Numbered from the stretch's first letter, positions 1-11,957 are shown. The stretch is DNA of 64,000 bases from Lantana camara (GCA_037501455.1 CM074862.1:85335501-85399500), one strand, 5' to 3'. Program-made: numbers and translations. Notes: a model not told the origin generated them from the letters alone.

Positions 1-397
1 GTCAGACGGGTCAGTTAAAACGGGTAGGTTCGAACGGTATCCGGTCCACGCGGATCGGATTTAAAACGGTAGGGCTATCAAATGGCTTTAGAAATTAAAA
101 GGGCAATTCATTGAATCCGAATCATCGAAACGAACTCAACGATAGGGTTGGAATTCGAATTCGAATTCCCGAGCTCAAATAGCCACGAAGGCTCAAACGT
201 CCTAATTATAATTAGGTCCCTAAATTGCAAATATTGAACAATTGAGTCCAAGTACAATTTAATTATTCTAAGGCACACATAATTAAAATTAATATCACGT
301 TGACACGTAAGCATGCTAAATCACATAATTCACAAAATACTGAAATAAACTCTCTCGTGACGCCGTACCTGGAATGCCGAAGAGACGGGGCATCACA
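1..397 (-). repeat. 3' LTR of the gag-only gypsy element (first ~397 nt only)
   Basis: Nearly identical to 6187-6584, with scattered substitutions. On the minus strand it begins TGTGATGCCCC, the TG end of the LTR, directly after the polypurine tract. The rest of this LTR lies left of the window. The small open frames inside it are non-coding. Confidence 0.85.
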
Positions 398-413
398 ATC
401 TCACCCCCTTAAG
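398..413 (-). other. Polypurine tract of the gypsy element
   Basis: Minus-strand sequence CTTAAGGGGGTGAGAT directly abuts the TG start of the 3' LTR. This is the expected position of the plus-strand DNA primer for reverse transcription. Confidence 0.7.
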
Positions 414-2514
414 AGAACCTGGCCCCCAGGTTCTACCGCTCGCAACAAAACTACGAGTAACTCTCCCGTATTCACCCAAGTTTGGAGCTCGCGACACTCC
501 GACAAAGGTTAGCCCGAGAAAGGTCTTCCAAGCACGAAGGGGGTTCGATCGCTCACTTCAAGCTTCTAACGAACTCGACCCCGACTAGGAGTAGTTCAGA
601 TTTCTCACGCGATAAGAGGCTCACAAGTGATTCAACTCCCACCGCTTGAATCAATCCAAACCAACCCACAATTCGGGACCACGAGTGGAGTTGTTAAAGA
701 ACTCAAACCACTCGCTCACCAACCCAAACAGGGCCTTCAACCCGTGGTTCGAAGTTGACATTCAAACGTTGATCACCTCAAACCTTGAACTCCGGGAACT
801 TGTGGAGAAGACCGTTGCAAAGCACGACCCTCAACTTACCGTAAAACAACAACACTCGCACACTCAAGTCACCCCAGAGGGTAACCAACAACTCACAACT
901 ACAACACACACACCCAAAGCAAAGCAAAACAAAAGATGGATGATGCACGTGGTATGTATGTTTAATGTACCGTTCACCGAAGTGTTGGAATCTTATCTTT
1001 AGTGATGATTTAGTCAACATTGAAGTCTCTTTGTTTGCCATTGTGTCTTGTAATTCTTGGTAAGTCTCATGCTTCATAAATTAATCCGACATTCCTCTTA
1101 TGGTTGCTATTAACTCGAATAATTCTTCTAACCTGATTCTCCACTCTACAACGTCCTCGATTTCCCAAAGTATTTGAATTCTTGGGACTTTGATTAATCC
1201 TTGATAATTTCTCTAATTTAAACTCCATCTCTTAAGTGATCTCTTGGTCTTGTTTTCGTTTCTCCCGAAATTCTTGTAGAAGTACTTTAAGAAAAAGGTT
1301 GTGTCTTGAAACCGTAGTTCCTTCTCAAAGTCTTTCCCAAATCCCACGGCCCGAATTCTTCTCCCATTGGTGTATTGTAGAATTTTCCAATAATTGCCTT
1401 GTCTCGAAATCTTAGTTTTTTCCCAATAAGTGTTCTTCAAATTTGGTGCCGAACTCCTTACCTTAGCACCTTTCTCTTGAATATATAAGGAAGTGCGTCG
1501 TCCCTTGATTAATGCTATTGATTTTCTTTGGAAATCCTGAGGTAATTTCTTGTGTGATCTATTCCACTCAGTGATTTAGGGAATCCCATAACCCAATTCC
1601 CGTAGTAATATGTTCCGTAGGCTCTCCCGAACCAATACCTTCTACTATACTTTAATTTCTTTCTCTTGAAGTTGAATAAAGGCTCGATTAGAATTTTCTA
1701 GCAAATTCTTCTCTTCAAGGCATGGTTAACTAAAAACCAATTGATCACCGTGCTCCCGGGATTTTAATTACTCATATTGTTGCCAAATCCTGAGATAAAC
1801 TCTTGCTCTAAAATTAGTTTCCTTCCCATAAAAAAAATCTTTCGAATGTGGCATCAATTTTTCTTTACGGTTAAATGGAAAGCGGTTACCATTTCCCTAA
1901 GGTTGTAGTGGATTGTAATTGATCCCAAATCCCAAATTGATCTCTTGTTCTACTCTTGTTATTTTTGTTTAAAACTTTCGCCGATAGAAACTCCTTGATT
2001 CTTTCTCCCAATTATTTCCAAGAGTTAATTTCCTTCACTATTCTTAAATCCGAATTCCAAAACAAATCATGCCTTGCTTGGTGAAATAAGCTACCTCGAA
2101 TCTTTAATTTCTCTTCAAAATGTACCCCAATTCCTAAATTCTTCAACTTGGTACCGGGACCTCTCAAATCATTCTACTTTATCATATTTTCCACGTCTCC
2201 ATAAACTCAACCCGAACTCCAAAAGAAATTCTTAATTTCATTCCCTATCCCAACCATCTCTTCCAATTTCTCTTGAACACCACTTGGTACTTGAATGAAG
2301 AAATATCCTAAAATAAAACACTAAATATGCATGTTGAGTCAAAGTGCGAATGAGATGCATCACTTAATCGTCACTTAAACACATAATGGCATCAACAATT
2401 AACAACAATTAATAATGAATAACAATTAATGACAATTAATAATTACGGCACGAAAATAAATAATTGTAATATTTAAAATGGAGGATGAATGCTCGTGCCA
2501 TGAATGCAATTACC
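414..2514. other. Non-coding internal spacer of the gypsy element (pol missing)
   Basis: About 2.1 kb between the gag stop codon and the polypurine tract. The only open frames are short (for example 646-1002 on plus and 1213-1440 on minus) and show no protease, RT, RNase H or integrase motif. Around 2395-2450 there is a simple AATTAA/ACAATTAAT-rich stretch. The spacer therefore replaces pol and makes the element non-autonomous. A deeply decayed pol cannot be fully excluded by eye. Confidence 0.6.
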
Positions 2515-3393
2515 TCAACTTTCGGGTTTCTGTTGGTTTCCAATTTGAAGTCGTTGATCCCGTGCCTTTTGCTTGTTAGCTCTCGGCCGATCACACTCGG
2601 AAATCTTGTGCTCCGTTGACCCGCAAATGTAGCACCTCTTCAATCTGTCCCAACAAGCTTCGTAGGTATGAGTGGTACCTCCACAATAAGCACATAATTG
2701 GGGCCTTTTCCCCAACCTTGAAGTATTCCAGGTCTTGTGTTTCTTTCCTCGAATTCTCTTAGCCCGAGTTCCATGTTGAGGAGATTCTTCTTCTACTTGT
2801 AAGCTTGAGCATAAACCCGACTCGACCTTAGACCCCGATACCTCTTCTTCCTTGTCCTTTGTTAGGAGCCAAGTCTCAACCCTTAAAACTTTCTTCGTGG
2901 CTTTATCCCATGTAGTCGTATCCTTTGCAGCTAGGGCTTCCTTGAATTCATCCCGAAGACCGTCCATGAAGTATTTGGCCTTCATCTGATCGTTACCCAT
3001 AATGTGAGGCACATATAAGCCCAACCTTTCGAATTCTTCTATGTATTCCACAACGGATCTATCTCCTTGTTTCAGATTGAGGAATTCTTCAAGTCTTCGC
3101 TCATGTAGAATAGCTGGTGCAAACCTCTTTCTGAATTCTCGAATAAATACTTCCCAAGTCAACTCTTCGTTCGTAGTCTCTAGTTGTTGAGCAACCCTTT
3201 TCCACCACTGTCTTGCTTGTCCTTGCAAGAGAAATGTAGCAAGGCGAGCCATATCTCGAGAGTTTCGTGGCCATATTTCAAAAATTCCCTCTATCTCCGA
3301 AAGCCACTCTTCAGTCTTTACATCATTTCCCTCTCGAAATTGGGGAGGCTTGAATGCTAGGAATTCTTGGTACATCATAGCCATCGGATTCAT
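2515..3393 (-). CDS. Retrotransposon Gag (Ty3/gypsy) with two zinc knuckles
   Basis: A 292-residue intact frame. Residues about 10-180 are a Retrotrans_gag capsid domain, with family signatures such as KTEEWLSEIEGIFE, QARQWWKRV, FRKRFAP and FLNLKQGDRSVVEYIEEFERL. Near the C terminus two Cys/His clusters (CAYCGGTTHTYEAC and CYICGSTEHKISEC) form zinc knuckles that bind RNA in the virus-like particle. It ends shortly after the knuckles and has no aspartic protease, unlike the related gag-protease frame at 22319-23899. The start Met precedes the capsid domain by about 10 residues; no better upstream Met is visible. That the gag frame is open while pol is absent suggests a TR-GAG element that was recently mobile with help from a partner. 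Confidence 0.85.
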   Translation of the reverse strand: MNPMAMMYQEFLAFKPPQFREGNDVKTEEWLSEIEGIFEIWPRNSRDMARLATFLLQGQARQWWKRVAQQLETTNEELTWEVFIREFRKRFAPAILHERRLEEFLNLKQGDRSVVEYIEEFERLGLYVPHIMGNDQMKAKYFMDGLRDEFKEALAAKDTTTWDKATKKVLRVETWLLTKDKEEEVSGSKVESGLCSSLQVEEESPQHGTRAKRIRGKKHKTWNTSRLGKRPQLCAYCGGTTHTYEACWDRLKRCYICGSTEHKISECDRPRANKQKARDQRLQIGNQQKPES

Positions 3394-3720
3394 TACTAGT
3401 ACTTTGGTAAAAGATTGTCCTTGAGATCACGGAGTTAGTTGAGAAGGTTAACCGTAGGGTTGTTGACTCAGTGGTACCCTGAAAAACTCAGCAACTACAA
3501 TATATATGCGTGTCAATTAGTAAGTGCTCATGTCACGTAGTAAATCAAGTAGAGCATCAAAGAAATGCAATGTCTCACGTAATATAAATTCAACAAAGTA
3601 TTGAAATTTCACATACATAGCTTATCAAATCAAGATGCAAATGCACACATAATCAAATTGTCCTATGCCGTTCGACTTAGACAGACACGACCTGACACTG
3701 AACCCCGGTTTTTCAACCTG

Positions 3721-3733
3721 GGGCTCTGATACC
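3721..3733 (-). other. Primer binding site (initiator Met tRNA type)
   Basis: The minus strand reads TGGTATCAGAGCC(C), complementary to the 3' end of plant initiator Met tRNA. It lies about 10 bases inside the 5' LTR end, the same spacing as in the relative at 24072-24086. Confidence 0.8.
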
Positions 3734-3742
3734 ACTTAAGGA

Positions 3743-6584
3743 TATAGCACCCGCACGGTGGGTCACCACATCCCCCGCACCAAAGTCCGATCCACATACG
3801 AAATGGGGAGTCCGTACATGAACCAAACAGTGGCGAACGGGAGACTGACAAACTCACACCTAGGCTAGGCGGAACTTAGACCCTGAAAGCAAAACTCAAA
3901 CCAAAACGAGAATGCGGAAGCGAAACAAGCCAAGCAACAATCAAACATTCGTAAACAGTTGACGGGTTCAACTAGCATAAATACCTAATCCCGAATATCA
4001 AACAATAATCATAAATCCAACGGGTTCAACTAATTCAGGCAAACCTGTCCCGAAATATACATATCAATTCATAATTAAATTCCAAATAGCATATACAAAC
4101 ATATCTTATACATAAGCCAAATTAAAGAAATGTGAATGCAAGACCACCTACTAGACAAAGATACGGAACAGACTCCAAAAAACAGACACACTCCGCCTAG
4201 CACGAACTCCAAGCAAAACCTGCAAACTAAAGGTAAAAGGGGAGGGGTCAGTCTTAACTCGACTGAGTGAGGGGTTAACGCACTCACATTATATATATAA
4301 GAGCAAATCACATATCAAACTCATAATGTTCATGAACGCGGGGATAGTTTTTGCACACTAAATCATTTTCCATGATATACATATATATAAAGGGCTTACT
4401 TAGCAAAAGCAAACAAACCAATTTATCTTACCGAACAACTTAGCAAAACCTATTAGTTCTTAACATATTCAAAACTTAACTTATCTTATAAAACTCCCTT
4501 TTTATTTAACTTAGAATCTATCCCCGTTTCATAAACCTTAACAGAACATACATATCATATCATATAGAACTCTGCGGGTACGAAATCCGACTCCCCCAAT
4601 CTCCTCATAACATATCATATCAGAATCAAAACATAAAACTTACATACATATCATAACATATCATCCTCAACTCCGGGTGATGGAAGGGTGTATACGCCCA
4701 AACCATCCAAACAAGCGAGGGGAGCGCCTTGCGAGTACTCAAACCCTCAGGATTCCTTCCCTCACCAAACCTCCTGGTGAGTTCAGGGGTGATCCTCTGC
4801 AGACATATGGAGACTATGCACAGGCTGAACCTCGACGGCCCTATACCGTCCCGAGGGTTCCTTACCCATAGCTCCGGGGCCCAACAAACACATATCATAT
4901 CAGAACCCGCTACAACAGAGACAGACAGACATAACTTATACATATATACGTATACATACCACTTTCCGTTTCAATCAAACTCGGTCCTTGCCAAACTTGG
5001 CTCATGAGAAGTATATGGTTAGAAGCATAACTTCACGTGGCAAATCATAACAACTCATTCCAAACCAAGCATACATAGGCTCGTACATTGCTTAACCTAT
5101 TTGCAAACTCGAGGCATATTCAACAAATACATATTTCACACTTATTTATATACATATAAGGCTTATTAAATCACATGCAATCAAAACCGAGCACATTGCA
5201 ATAAGGTGTAACTATATCCTAACCTCACCTGACACCGAAGAGGCCGAAGACACAACAAATGATCCACCCCGGAATCAACACGGCCAACAAAACACCACCC
5301 CGGGTGTACCTGAACAAACTGAATACAAAAATAGGACTTAGACACAAGAATGAACGAACCAAATAGACGCACGGCTTATGTTTATGATTGGCATGAAGTC
5401 ATGGATCACGTATACACTCATAAAATACTCATTCTTTAATATTAAATTACAATTCATGCACCAACCATAGCATATAAAGCGAATTCATGTCAAAACATGC
5501 AATACAATTAAGATATAAATCAATAAGCGGCAAAAGAAATCAATTAAAAGCATAAAAACCCCAAACCAACCTACTGGACCACGGGAAGGGCCGTTCCCAG
5601 AAACAAGGCAAAACGGGAACGGCCGTTCCCACCAGCGCTGCCCGGAAGGGCCGTTCCGGCCCAAAGAACAAAACGGGAACGGCCGTTCCCATACGGGGAT
5701 GGGAATGGCCGTTCCGGCCCCAAGGCCAAAACGGGAACGGCCGTTCTGGATCGTCCTGCTCACAAAAACAGAGCAGAAGCAGCAATGGCGTCGGGAGACA
5801 CCACCACACACACCCACAACCACAAACAACCACCAAATCAAGCAAAATTAACACAATAAAGCATGCTCGACACGTAGGTCACATATTTCCCCATTAGAAC
5901 CCATAAAACGGCCTAGATCATACAAAACTCACACCCCGATTACTATTCATCATCTCCCCAACAAAGCACGTAAGCACAAATCCGAGGCGCGAAAGAGGTA
6001 TTAAAGTAAAGCATGTAACGAAAGGGTCACAAATCTTACCTTAGGTCGTTGATCGGACGGTTGGATCTCCCAAACCCGAGCTCAAGGCTTCTTGGCCAAA
6101 AATGGGGAAAATGCTTCTCTTTTCCTTTTCTTGCTGCTGATCGATCAAAGTGGGAGAGAGAGAAAGGCTGGCCCCTTTTGGGGCTGGTCAGACGGGTCGG
6201 TTAAAACGGGTAGGTTCAAACGGTATCCGGTCCACGTGGATCGGATTTAAAATGGTAGGGCTATCAAATGGCTTTAGAAATTAAAAGGGTAATTCATTGA
6301 ATCCGAATCATCGAAACAAAACTCAACGATAGGGTCGAAATTCGAATTCGAATTGCCGAGCTCAAATAGCCACGAAGGCTCAAACGTCCTAATTATAATT
6401 AGGTCCCTAAATTGCAAATATTGAACAATTGAGTCCAAGTACAATTTAATTATTCTAAGGCACACGTAATTAAAATTAATATCACGTTGACACGTAAGCA
6501 TGCTAAATCACATAATTCACAAAATACTGAAATAAACTCTCTCGTGACGCCGTACCTGGAATGTCGAAGAGACGGGGCATCACA
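3743..6584 (-). repeat. 5' LTR of the gag-only gypsy element (~2.84 kb)
   Basis: On the minus strand it starts TGTGATGCCCC at 6584 and ends near 3743, where a mutated end (GGGTGCTATA) corresponds to the GTTACA end of its relatives. It shares blocks with the LTRs at 24095-27023 and 16684-20374, for example GAGGGGTCAGTC and CGGGTTCAACTA. It contains a palindrome cluster at 5583-5749. Small open frames inside it are not credible genes. Confidence 0.8.
5583..5749. repeat. Cluster of six 16-bp palindromes in the LTR
   Basis: Six copies of GGGAACGGCCGTTCCC or close variants, at about 5583, 5615, 5642, 5675, 5701 and 5732, roughly every 30 bases. Two are perfect 16-bp dyads. They are separated by short linkers often reading AAAAC. 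The same cluster occurs at 25748-25944 in a related LTR. They could be binding sites for a dimeric protein or hairpins in the LTR transcript; the sequence does not decide this. Confidence 0.8.
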
Positions 6585-6624
6585 ATATGAGCCCCCTAAA
6601 TTAATTTTTTGGCTCCGCCACTGC
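6585..6624. other. Short junction segment between gypsy LTR and LINE
   Basis: About 40 bases that continue neither the LTR nor the LINE RNase H domain. The minus strand reads AGTGGCGGAGCC followed by AT-rich sequence and GGGGGCTC, a pattern I recognise from dispersed plant repeats. The LINE frame reads through it by chance, ending in VAEPKN. It marks loss of the LINE 3' end. Confidence 0.4.
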
Positions 6625-7976
6625 AGCCTTGTCATTCTTCTCTCTGTAAACATGATATATCTTGAGATCCCAAGGCATGTGAATAAGCCGACGACAATCC
6701 GCTATGATATTTTTCCATTGATGATCTTCAATGTCTTCATTTGTCACCCAATTCAACACTACGGCTGAATCTACCTCCACTTCAATCTTGTGAATTCGTC
6801 TCTCCCATGCTAACTCAAGTCCCTTGCGCAATCCAAGCAGTTCCGCAAGGTTGATCGATATGCAACCCAGTTTCATAGCATAGCCAATAATCCACTCACC
6901 ATCGGCATTCCTGATCAACCCCCCCGCAGCTCCGTGTTGAGTATGTTCGAAAAAACTACCATCCGTGTTTAACTTGACCCATCCCGGGACCGGAGCTTGC
7001 CATGCCATCTTCTCCCTTACTCTCAATTCTTTATTTGACCGTTTCTCAAGAGCTCCCAACATTTCCGCTGCAAAACTCTTGATATTGTTGAGAATAATAT
7101 TACGAGGCACGGTAACTTGCTGATACTCAAAGCTGTTGCGCGATTTCCATAAATTCCACACAACCGCAAGTACGATCACCCACCAAGGTATGCTGGAATC
7201 CAGCTTGTGTTGGAAGTTCGCCTGGAACAGCTTTTCAAGCCAATCCAATTGCTGCAGATCCATAATCTTCATGTATGTGGCTTGGTCGACACAAAGCTCC
7301 CAGACCCTTGCCGCGAACCTGCAATTTTTCAGCAGATGTATTGCGTCTTCCCGACCATTTTGGCATCTTGAACAGAGGTCCGACACTCCGAATTTCCTAT
7401 CAAACTTCAAGGCATTAGTGAGGAGACTATTGTGTTTAAGAAGCCAGAGAAACACCCGAATCTTCTCTGGGCACGGAGTCTTCCAAATTCTTTTCCATGC
7501 CAACTCCCTAGCAGCAGGTCTTGGTAACAGCAATTGGTACGCAGACTTCACCGAGAATTTCCCCGAAATGCAACCCGCCCACACCAGCTTGTCCTCACCA
7601 TCAGTCGAGGGTATTGGCCAAGCATTGATTTCCTGTTGCACTTGACTCGGAATTTTGGTTTTCAAAGAGTTGAAATCCCGCTTCCTGTCTGAATTAATAA
7701 TGTCACTAACCACTCTGTTTTCATCCATTACTTTAACGATTCCTCCTAACCTGTCCCTCAAGGTTTCATTTGAAAGCCATCTATCATCCCAAAGCCAAAT
7801 GTTATCACCTCTGCCAATTCGCCACTGACAGAAGGCTCCAATTCATTTAGGCTCCGAATAATTCCTTTCCATGTTTTAGAATCTATACCCTTTGGCGTAT
7901 GATCAAGAATCTCTTCGCCTTTCAGGTATTTTTCTTGAAAGATGCGACTCCATGTCATATTGTCTCCACGGATCAA
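6619..7976 (-). pseudogene. LINE zf-RVT and RNase H domains (C-terminal ORF2, truncated)
   Basis: The frame 7761-6601 carries the zf-RVT motif (LCSRCQNGREDAIHLLKNC) and then an RNase H fold with NTDGSF, LAELLGLRKGLELAW and VEVDSAVV, which supply the Asp, Glu and Asp catalytic residues. Plant L1 elements commonly have this C-terminal RNase H. A short piece in another frame, 7976-7758, is the segment just before it. The domain stops after REKNDKAA, before the last catalytic region, where the junction segment begins. Confidence 0.8.
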
Positions 7977-8056
7977 ACGTCAACCCGTCTTTGCAAGCAA
8001 AGAAATATTCATCTTACGAGCTTCTTTGATACCCAGCCCACCGTGTTCCTTACGTT

Positions 8057-9825
8057 TCACAACCGTATCCCATTGACTAGATGTGTACGTCTCTTGGATG
8101 TATCTGTAGCCCAAAGAAAACTTCGATTCATTCGATCAAGCTTCTCGTAAACATAATTTGGCAACCAGTTTGTATGCATTTGATAAACTGGTATTGCATT
8201 CGTTACCGACTTTATGAGAGTAATTCTTCTCGCGAGGTTCAAAGAGCGAGATTTCCAACCCGAAAGCCTCGCTTCCACCTTCTCAAGCACTGTTCCAATG
8301 ACCTCTCGCTGATTCCGACCAAACTCCATCTTTACACCCAAGTATTTTCCAAAATTGTTCGTACTTGGTATTCCGAGGATGTTACAGATTTGTTGTCGTG
8401 AACTCATGGGAACTTGTTGACCGAATAGAATCTGAGACTTCCTATTATTAAGTGTAAGGCCCGAAGCCATACAGAACTTGTGAATAATCTGCTTCACACA
8501 ATTGGCGTTATTCACTGTCACTTTTGTCCCCAAAATGATGTCATCCGCAAACAAAAGATGAGAGATTTCCACTCCATTTTTACTTGCTCTAATCGTCCGC
8601 CATTCCCCATTCGTTACAGCTTCTTCAACGAGGTACGTTAAGCGTTCCATGCATAAAACGAATAGGTAGGGGGAGAGTGGGTCTCCTTGACGGATTCCAT
8701 AAGATGGTTTTATCCCTTCCGTAGGCGCCCCATTCCATAGAATTTCCGGCTCAATGCATTTGACAACGTTCATGATGAGTTTAATTGTAGTTTGAGAAAA
8801 CTCGAAGAACTCCAAAGTTTCCTCTAAAAAATCCCATCGTATTTTATCATATGCTTTTTCTAGATCAAGCTTAAGAATCATACCTCCCCGTCTGTCTTTG
8901 GATCTGTGCAGCGTGTGAAGGACCTCTTGAAGTACGAATATGTTATCATGCGCACTTCTTCCAGGGATGAAGCTGTTTTTATTCGGCTGACTATCTTCGC
9001 GACAAAAGGTTTGATACGGAGGACCAACAATTTTGTCACGATTTTCAAAAGCACGTTACATAGAGCAATAGGCCGAATTTGGTTAATCGTTTCGGGCTAC
9101 GGAACTTTTGGAATAACGCATATGAAAGTTCGGCCTATTCCATCTGGGACATTACTTTGGATCAAACAACGATTAACAAAGTCTACCACTGAGTCGCCTA
9201 TGATGTCCCAATATTTCTGGTAGAAGAATGCCTGGAATCCGTCAGGGCCCGGGGTTTTGAACGGGGCCATTGAGTTCACTACTTTATGCACTTCTGACAC
9301 CGATGCTTGTTGTGAGATTGAGTCTCTCCAAGAAGGCTGTAAGACACGTTGTAATTGGCTTCTTGGTAGTTGCATGTTCCCTGTAGTCCGGTCCTCACTG
9401 AAAACTGCACTAAAGAAATCTCTGGCATGTTTTCTATAACGATCTTCATCCTTTTCCCAAATATCTCCCATCTTCAACACATTGACACGATTCTTCCATC
9501 TTCGCGTGACTGTAGATAAATGGAAGAAGCGTGTGTTCTTGTCTCCAAATCTAATCCAATTGACGCGAGACTTTTGGTACCAAATGATTTCTTCCTGTCG
9601 AAGAACCTCGTTAAACTCCTTTATCAAACTCTTTTCTAATTCCACCAAATAGGGATAGAGTCTGTTACGGGAGATTTTCTGAATGCCATTTATACGTGCC
9701 TTTAGTAATCTCTTTCTTCGGAAAACATTCCCAAAGGTGTTTCGGTTCCAAACGCCCAACTCAACAGGCAAAGTTAACAACTTTTCCATCAGGTTGAGTA
9801 CATTTTTCCATGCATCAGAGATCAA
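8057..9825 (-). pseudogene. LINE reverse transcriptase domain (broken ORF2)
   Basis: Two frames, 9825-9097 and 8881-8057, cover the RT. Visible family motifs in order are GPDGFQAFFYQKYW (finger region), KLDLEKAYDKIRWDFL (first catalytic Asp), GIRQGDPLSPYLF and LLFADDIILG (the FADD active site of plant LINEs). The stretch 9097-8881 between the frames still encodes recognisable RT sequence but with stops. The enzyme would copy LINE RNA at the nicked target. Confidence 0.85.
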
Positions 9826-9911
9826 TTTTCGGCAGCCCGGGTGCTCGTCCCAAGCTGCTTCAAATCTGAAGGGATGGTTGTTTGGGGATCACGACAGACC
9901 GAAACAAAAGG

Positions 9912-10588
9912 TCAATAAAGGTTATGATCCGAGTGCGTTCGAGGAAGAATTAGCGCCGTCCCCTCCGGAAAACACAACCGCCAATCAGCATTTACTAGAA
10001 CTCTATCTAGCCTTTCTTCTACAGTTTCTCCCCCACGCACCGTGCCCTTCCAGTTGAAACGCGGACCAAGTGCTCCAATGTCCATCAAATTACAATTCTC
10101 GATATGTTCTTTAAAGTCGAGGCACCTATTCCAATTCACTTCCCGACCCCCCTGCTTTTCACTGGGCCCTAGAATGTCATTGAAATCACCCGTCAACAGC
10201 CATGGGCGGTTCCATTCCGTCGCGAACTGCTCAAGCTCACGCCAGAGCTCCTCCCACCGGTTGAGAGTTTGGCTAGCATAGACCCCTGAGCAAACCCATT
10301 CTGAGCTAGTTCGCGGCCCGATGATTGCATATATCACCTGATGAGAAACCTGGAGAATCTCCACTTGAATATTAGTGCTGTCCCAGAGGATCCAGATACC
10401 CCCTTCCCGACCGTTCATCGGTGCCTTGCAGATATTCGGTAAACCCAGAATTGTTCTGCTCGTGCCTCGTCTACTTTTGTTTCTAACAGAAAAATGATGT
10501 CACGTTGATTCTTACGCGTAATGTCCAGGAAATTTTACCCGAACTCCGCATTCCCTGTTCCCTTACAATTCCATGATAGGATCTTCAT
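9912..10588 (-). pseudogene. LINE endonuclease domain (EEP family)
   Basis: The reading starts at the typical MKILSWNCKG motif at 10588-10559, passes an ETKV motif (catalytic Glu region), a TGDFND motif and ends with SDH, all hallmarks of the exonuclease-endonuclease-phosphatase fold that nicks target DNA. There is an in-frame stop soon after the start and a frameshift near 10415, after which the 168-residue frame 10418-9912 continues. It belongs to the same broken ORF2 as the RT below it. Confidence 0.75.
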
Positions 10589-10625
10589 GGGATTGATAAG
10601 AAGAGAGGGTATCGTCACCGGGTCC

Positions 10626-11588
10626 CTAATCCCGGTCCCCAACACATCCATCAGAATCTGTTTCCATAGCAGTGTTATCAACAAGAATTATCTCTTCATC
10701 TCTTGGTTCGGTATGTCCAGAGATATTGAACTCATTCGACGCGCCGGGTTCCCATGCGAATTGACTTCTACCTTCACTGATAGTTGCCAGATGAGTGGGT
10801 TCACCGTCATCACGCAGATGAAGTCCAGTTTCAAATCGTATCTGTCCGTTATCCCCGCTTCCTCCAGATACTCTTCTATCATGTCGACTTCCATCATCTC
10901 CACTTCCAAATCTGAAAGGTCCATTTGTTTCCGCTGATGTAATCTTTCTCTCCTCAGAAGAGTTATCTCTGTCGTTTAGCTTTGAAACCGGCGTTTGAAC
11001 CTTGAGGCTTGATTTGGCTGGGACTCTACGTGGTTTGGGAATTGTTGGTTCACGAGTAGTAAGTTGTTTACCTTCTGTTTTCTCGGTTTTCTTTTTTACG
11101 TACTTATTTTTCAACGTAGAGTTCACCTCTTTCTGGACTTTGTTATTGATCACCTTGTTTTTCTCTATTCCCGCTTTTGAGGACTCCCTAATAATATTAC
11201 TTCTCACCAACGGATTAGAACTCGGTATTTCCTTAGCATGGAAGTCGGTGTCGTTTGAAAGCAATTCAAATTTATTCTTGTGATTCGGATTTCTGGTATC
11301 TTGCCTCCCGGAATTACCGTCACCCATAATTGTCTTTGCCGGCCTCCGGTTTGTAGCTAGCATCCATGGCCCATATCCCAGTAATTGGTCCTCCTCGCCC
11401 GTTTGAGCCTGCTCCTTTCCCTTACTTGCCGTATTTTCTGGCGCTGCAACAGGCATGTCCATGGAAGTGTTTTGGCTCTCCGTTGAGGGAGGTGCCTCCT
11501 TGACTTTGCCTGCATCACAACAATCACTCTCTCGATGCCCCACCCTTCCACAAGTATAGCATATAGATGGTAGCTTTTCATACACCAC
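10626..11588 (-). pseudogene. LINE ORF1 C-terminal part (RNA-binding, CCHC)
   Basis: A 320-residue frame beginning close to a CCHC knuckle (CYTCGRVGHRESDC), followed by a long polar, Ser/Glu/Lys-rich tail. In plant L1 elements ORF1 normally has a DUF4283 domain upstream of this knuckle; here it is absent, in agreement with 5' truncation. The second overlapping frame at 11357-11665 is a shadow. The protein would bind element RNA in the ribonucleoprotein particle. Confidence 0.65.
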
Positions 11589-11665
11589 CTTTTTATCTCT
11601 TTGATTCTCAAATTTTTTTTTAACTTGTTTATTTTTACTATTTCCACAACCTTTTTTTTTCCCAA

Positions 11666-11957
11666 TAAAGCTGGTCCAAAAAGACCGTGGGGTTAATAAT
11701 GAGGACCTCTCCCTTCCACCCCTCCTATTTCACGACGTTAGAACTGAACGACATAGCAATCCAAGCATCCACCAACGAGCAACAATAAAAATGGTTACAA
11801 AAATAAAGAGGCATGAACAAACTCGTACTATTAACAACAAGATGAATCAGCTTAAAAAAAAAAAATGAATCCTAACACTAATACTCTCATTTCGAGGACA
11901 CACCAAAATCTCTCACTGCTACGATAACAAGCTAGCAGCGAGAAAATTTGGTCCCAA
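11666..11957. other. Unassigned sequence between LINE and MULE
   Basis: About 290 bases with no credible frame and no repeat I can name. It contains a short poly(A) run around 11855. It would be the original flank of the large MULE. Confidence 0.4.

Larger units (their letters stand above)
1..6584 (-). mobile_element. Ty3/gypsy LTR retrotransposon with gag only (TR-GAG/LARD-like), left end outside window
   Basis: The element is read on the minus strand: 5' LTR 6584-3743, primer binding site at 3733-3721, gag at 3393-2515, a spacer of about 2.1 kb without pol, a polypurine tract at 413-398, then the first 397 bases of the 3' LTR. Positions 1-397 match 6187-6584 almost base for base, which defines the terminal repeats. 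I see no reverse transcriptase, RNase H or integrase motif between gag and the 3' LTR, so the element would need enzymes supplied by a relative. Long LTRs and an initiator-Met tRNA primer site fit the Tekay/Del chromovirus group (inference). The left target-site duplication is outside the window. Confidence 0.85.
6601..11665 (-). mobile_element. L1-clade plant LINE, truncated at both ends and frameshifted
   Basis: On the minus strand the parts follow the plant L1 order: ORF1 C-terminal part with a CCHC knuckle (11588-10626), apurinic-type endonuclease (10588-9912), reverse transcriptase (9825-8057), then zinc-binding zf-RVT and RNase H domains (7976-6619). ORF1 lacks its N-terminal part, so the copy is 5'-truncated near 11640-11665, as is usual for target-primed reverse transcription. 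The 3' end and poly(A) are missing; the frame stops inside RNase H at about 6625. Several frame changes make it inactive. Confidence 0.85.

Noticed and set aside
5485..5854. Minus-strand frames rich in ERPFPF-like repeats
   Set aside because: The apparent protein repeat is only the translation of the DNA palindrome cluster in the LTR.
11949..11957. A target duplication for the large MULE
   Set aside because: Left tggtcccaa and right tcataacaa share only four of nine bases; not convincing.
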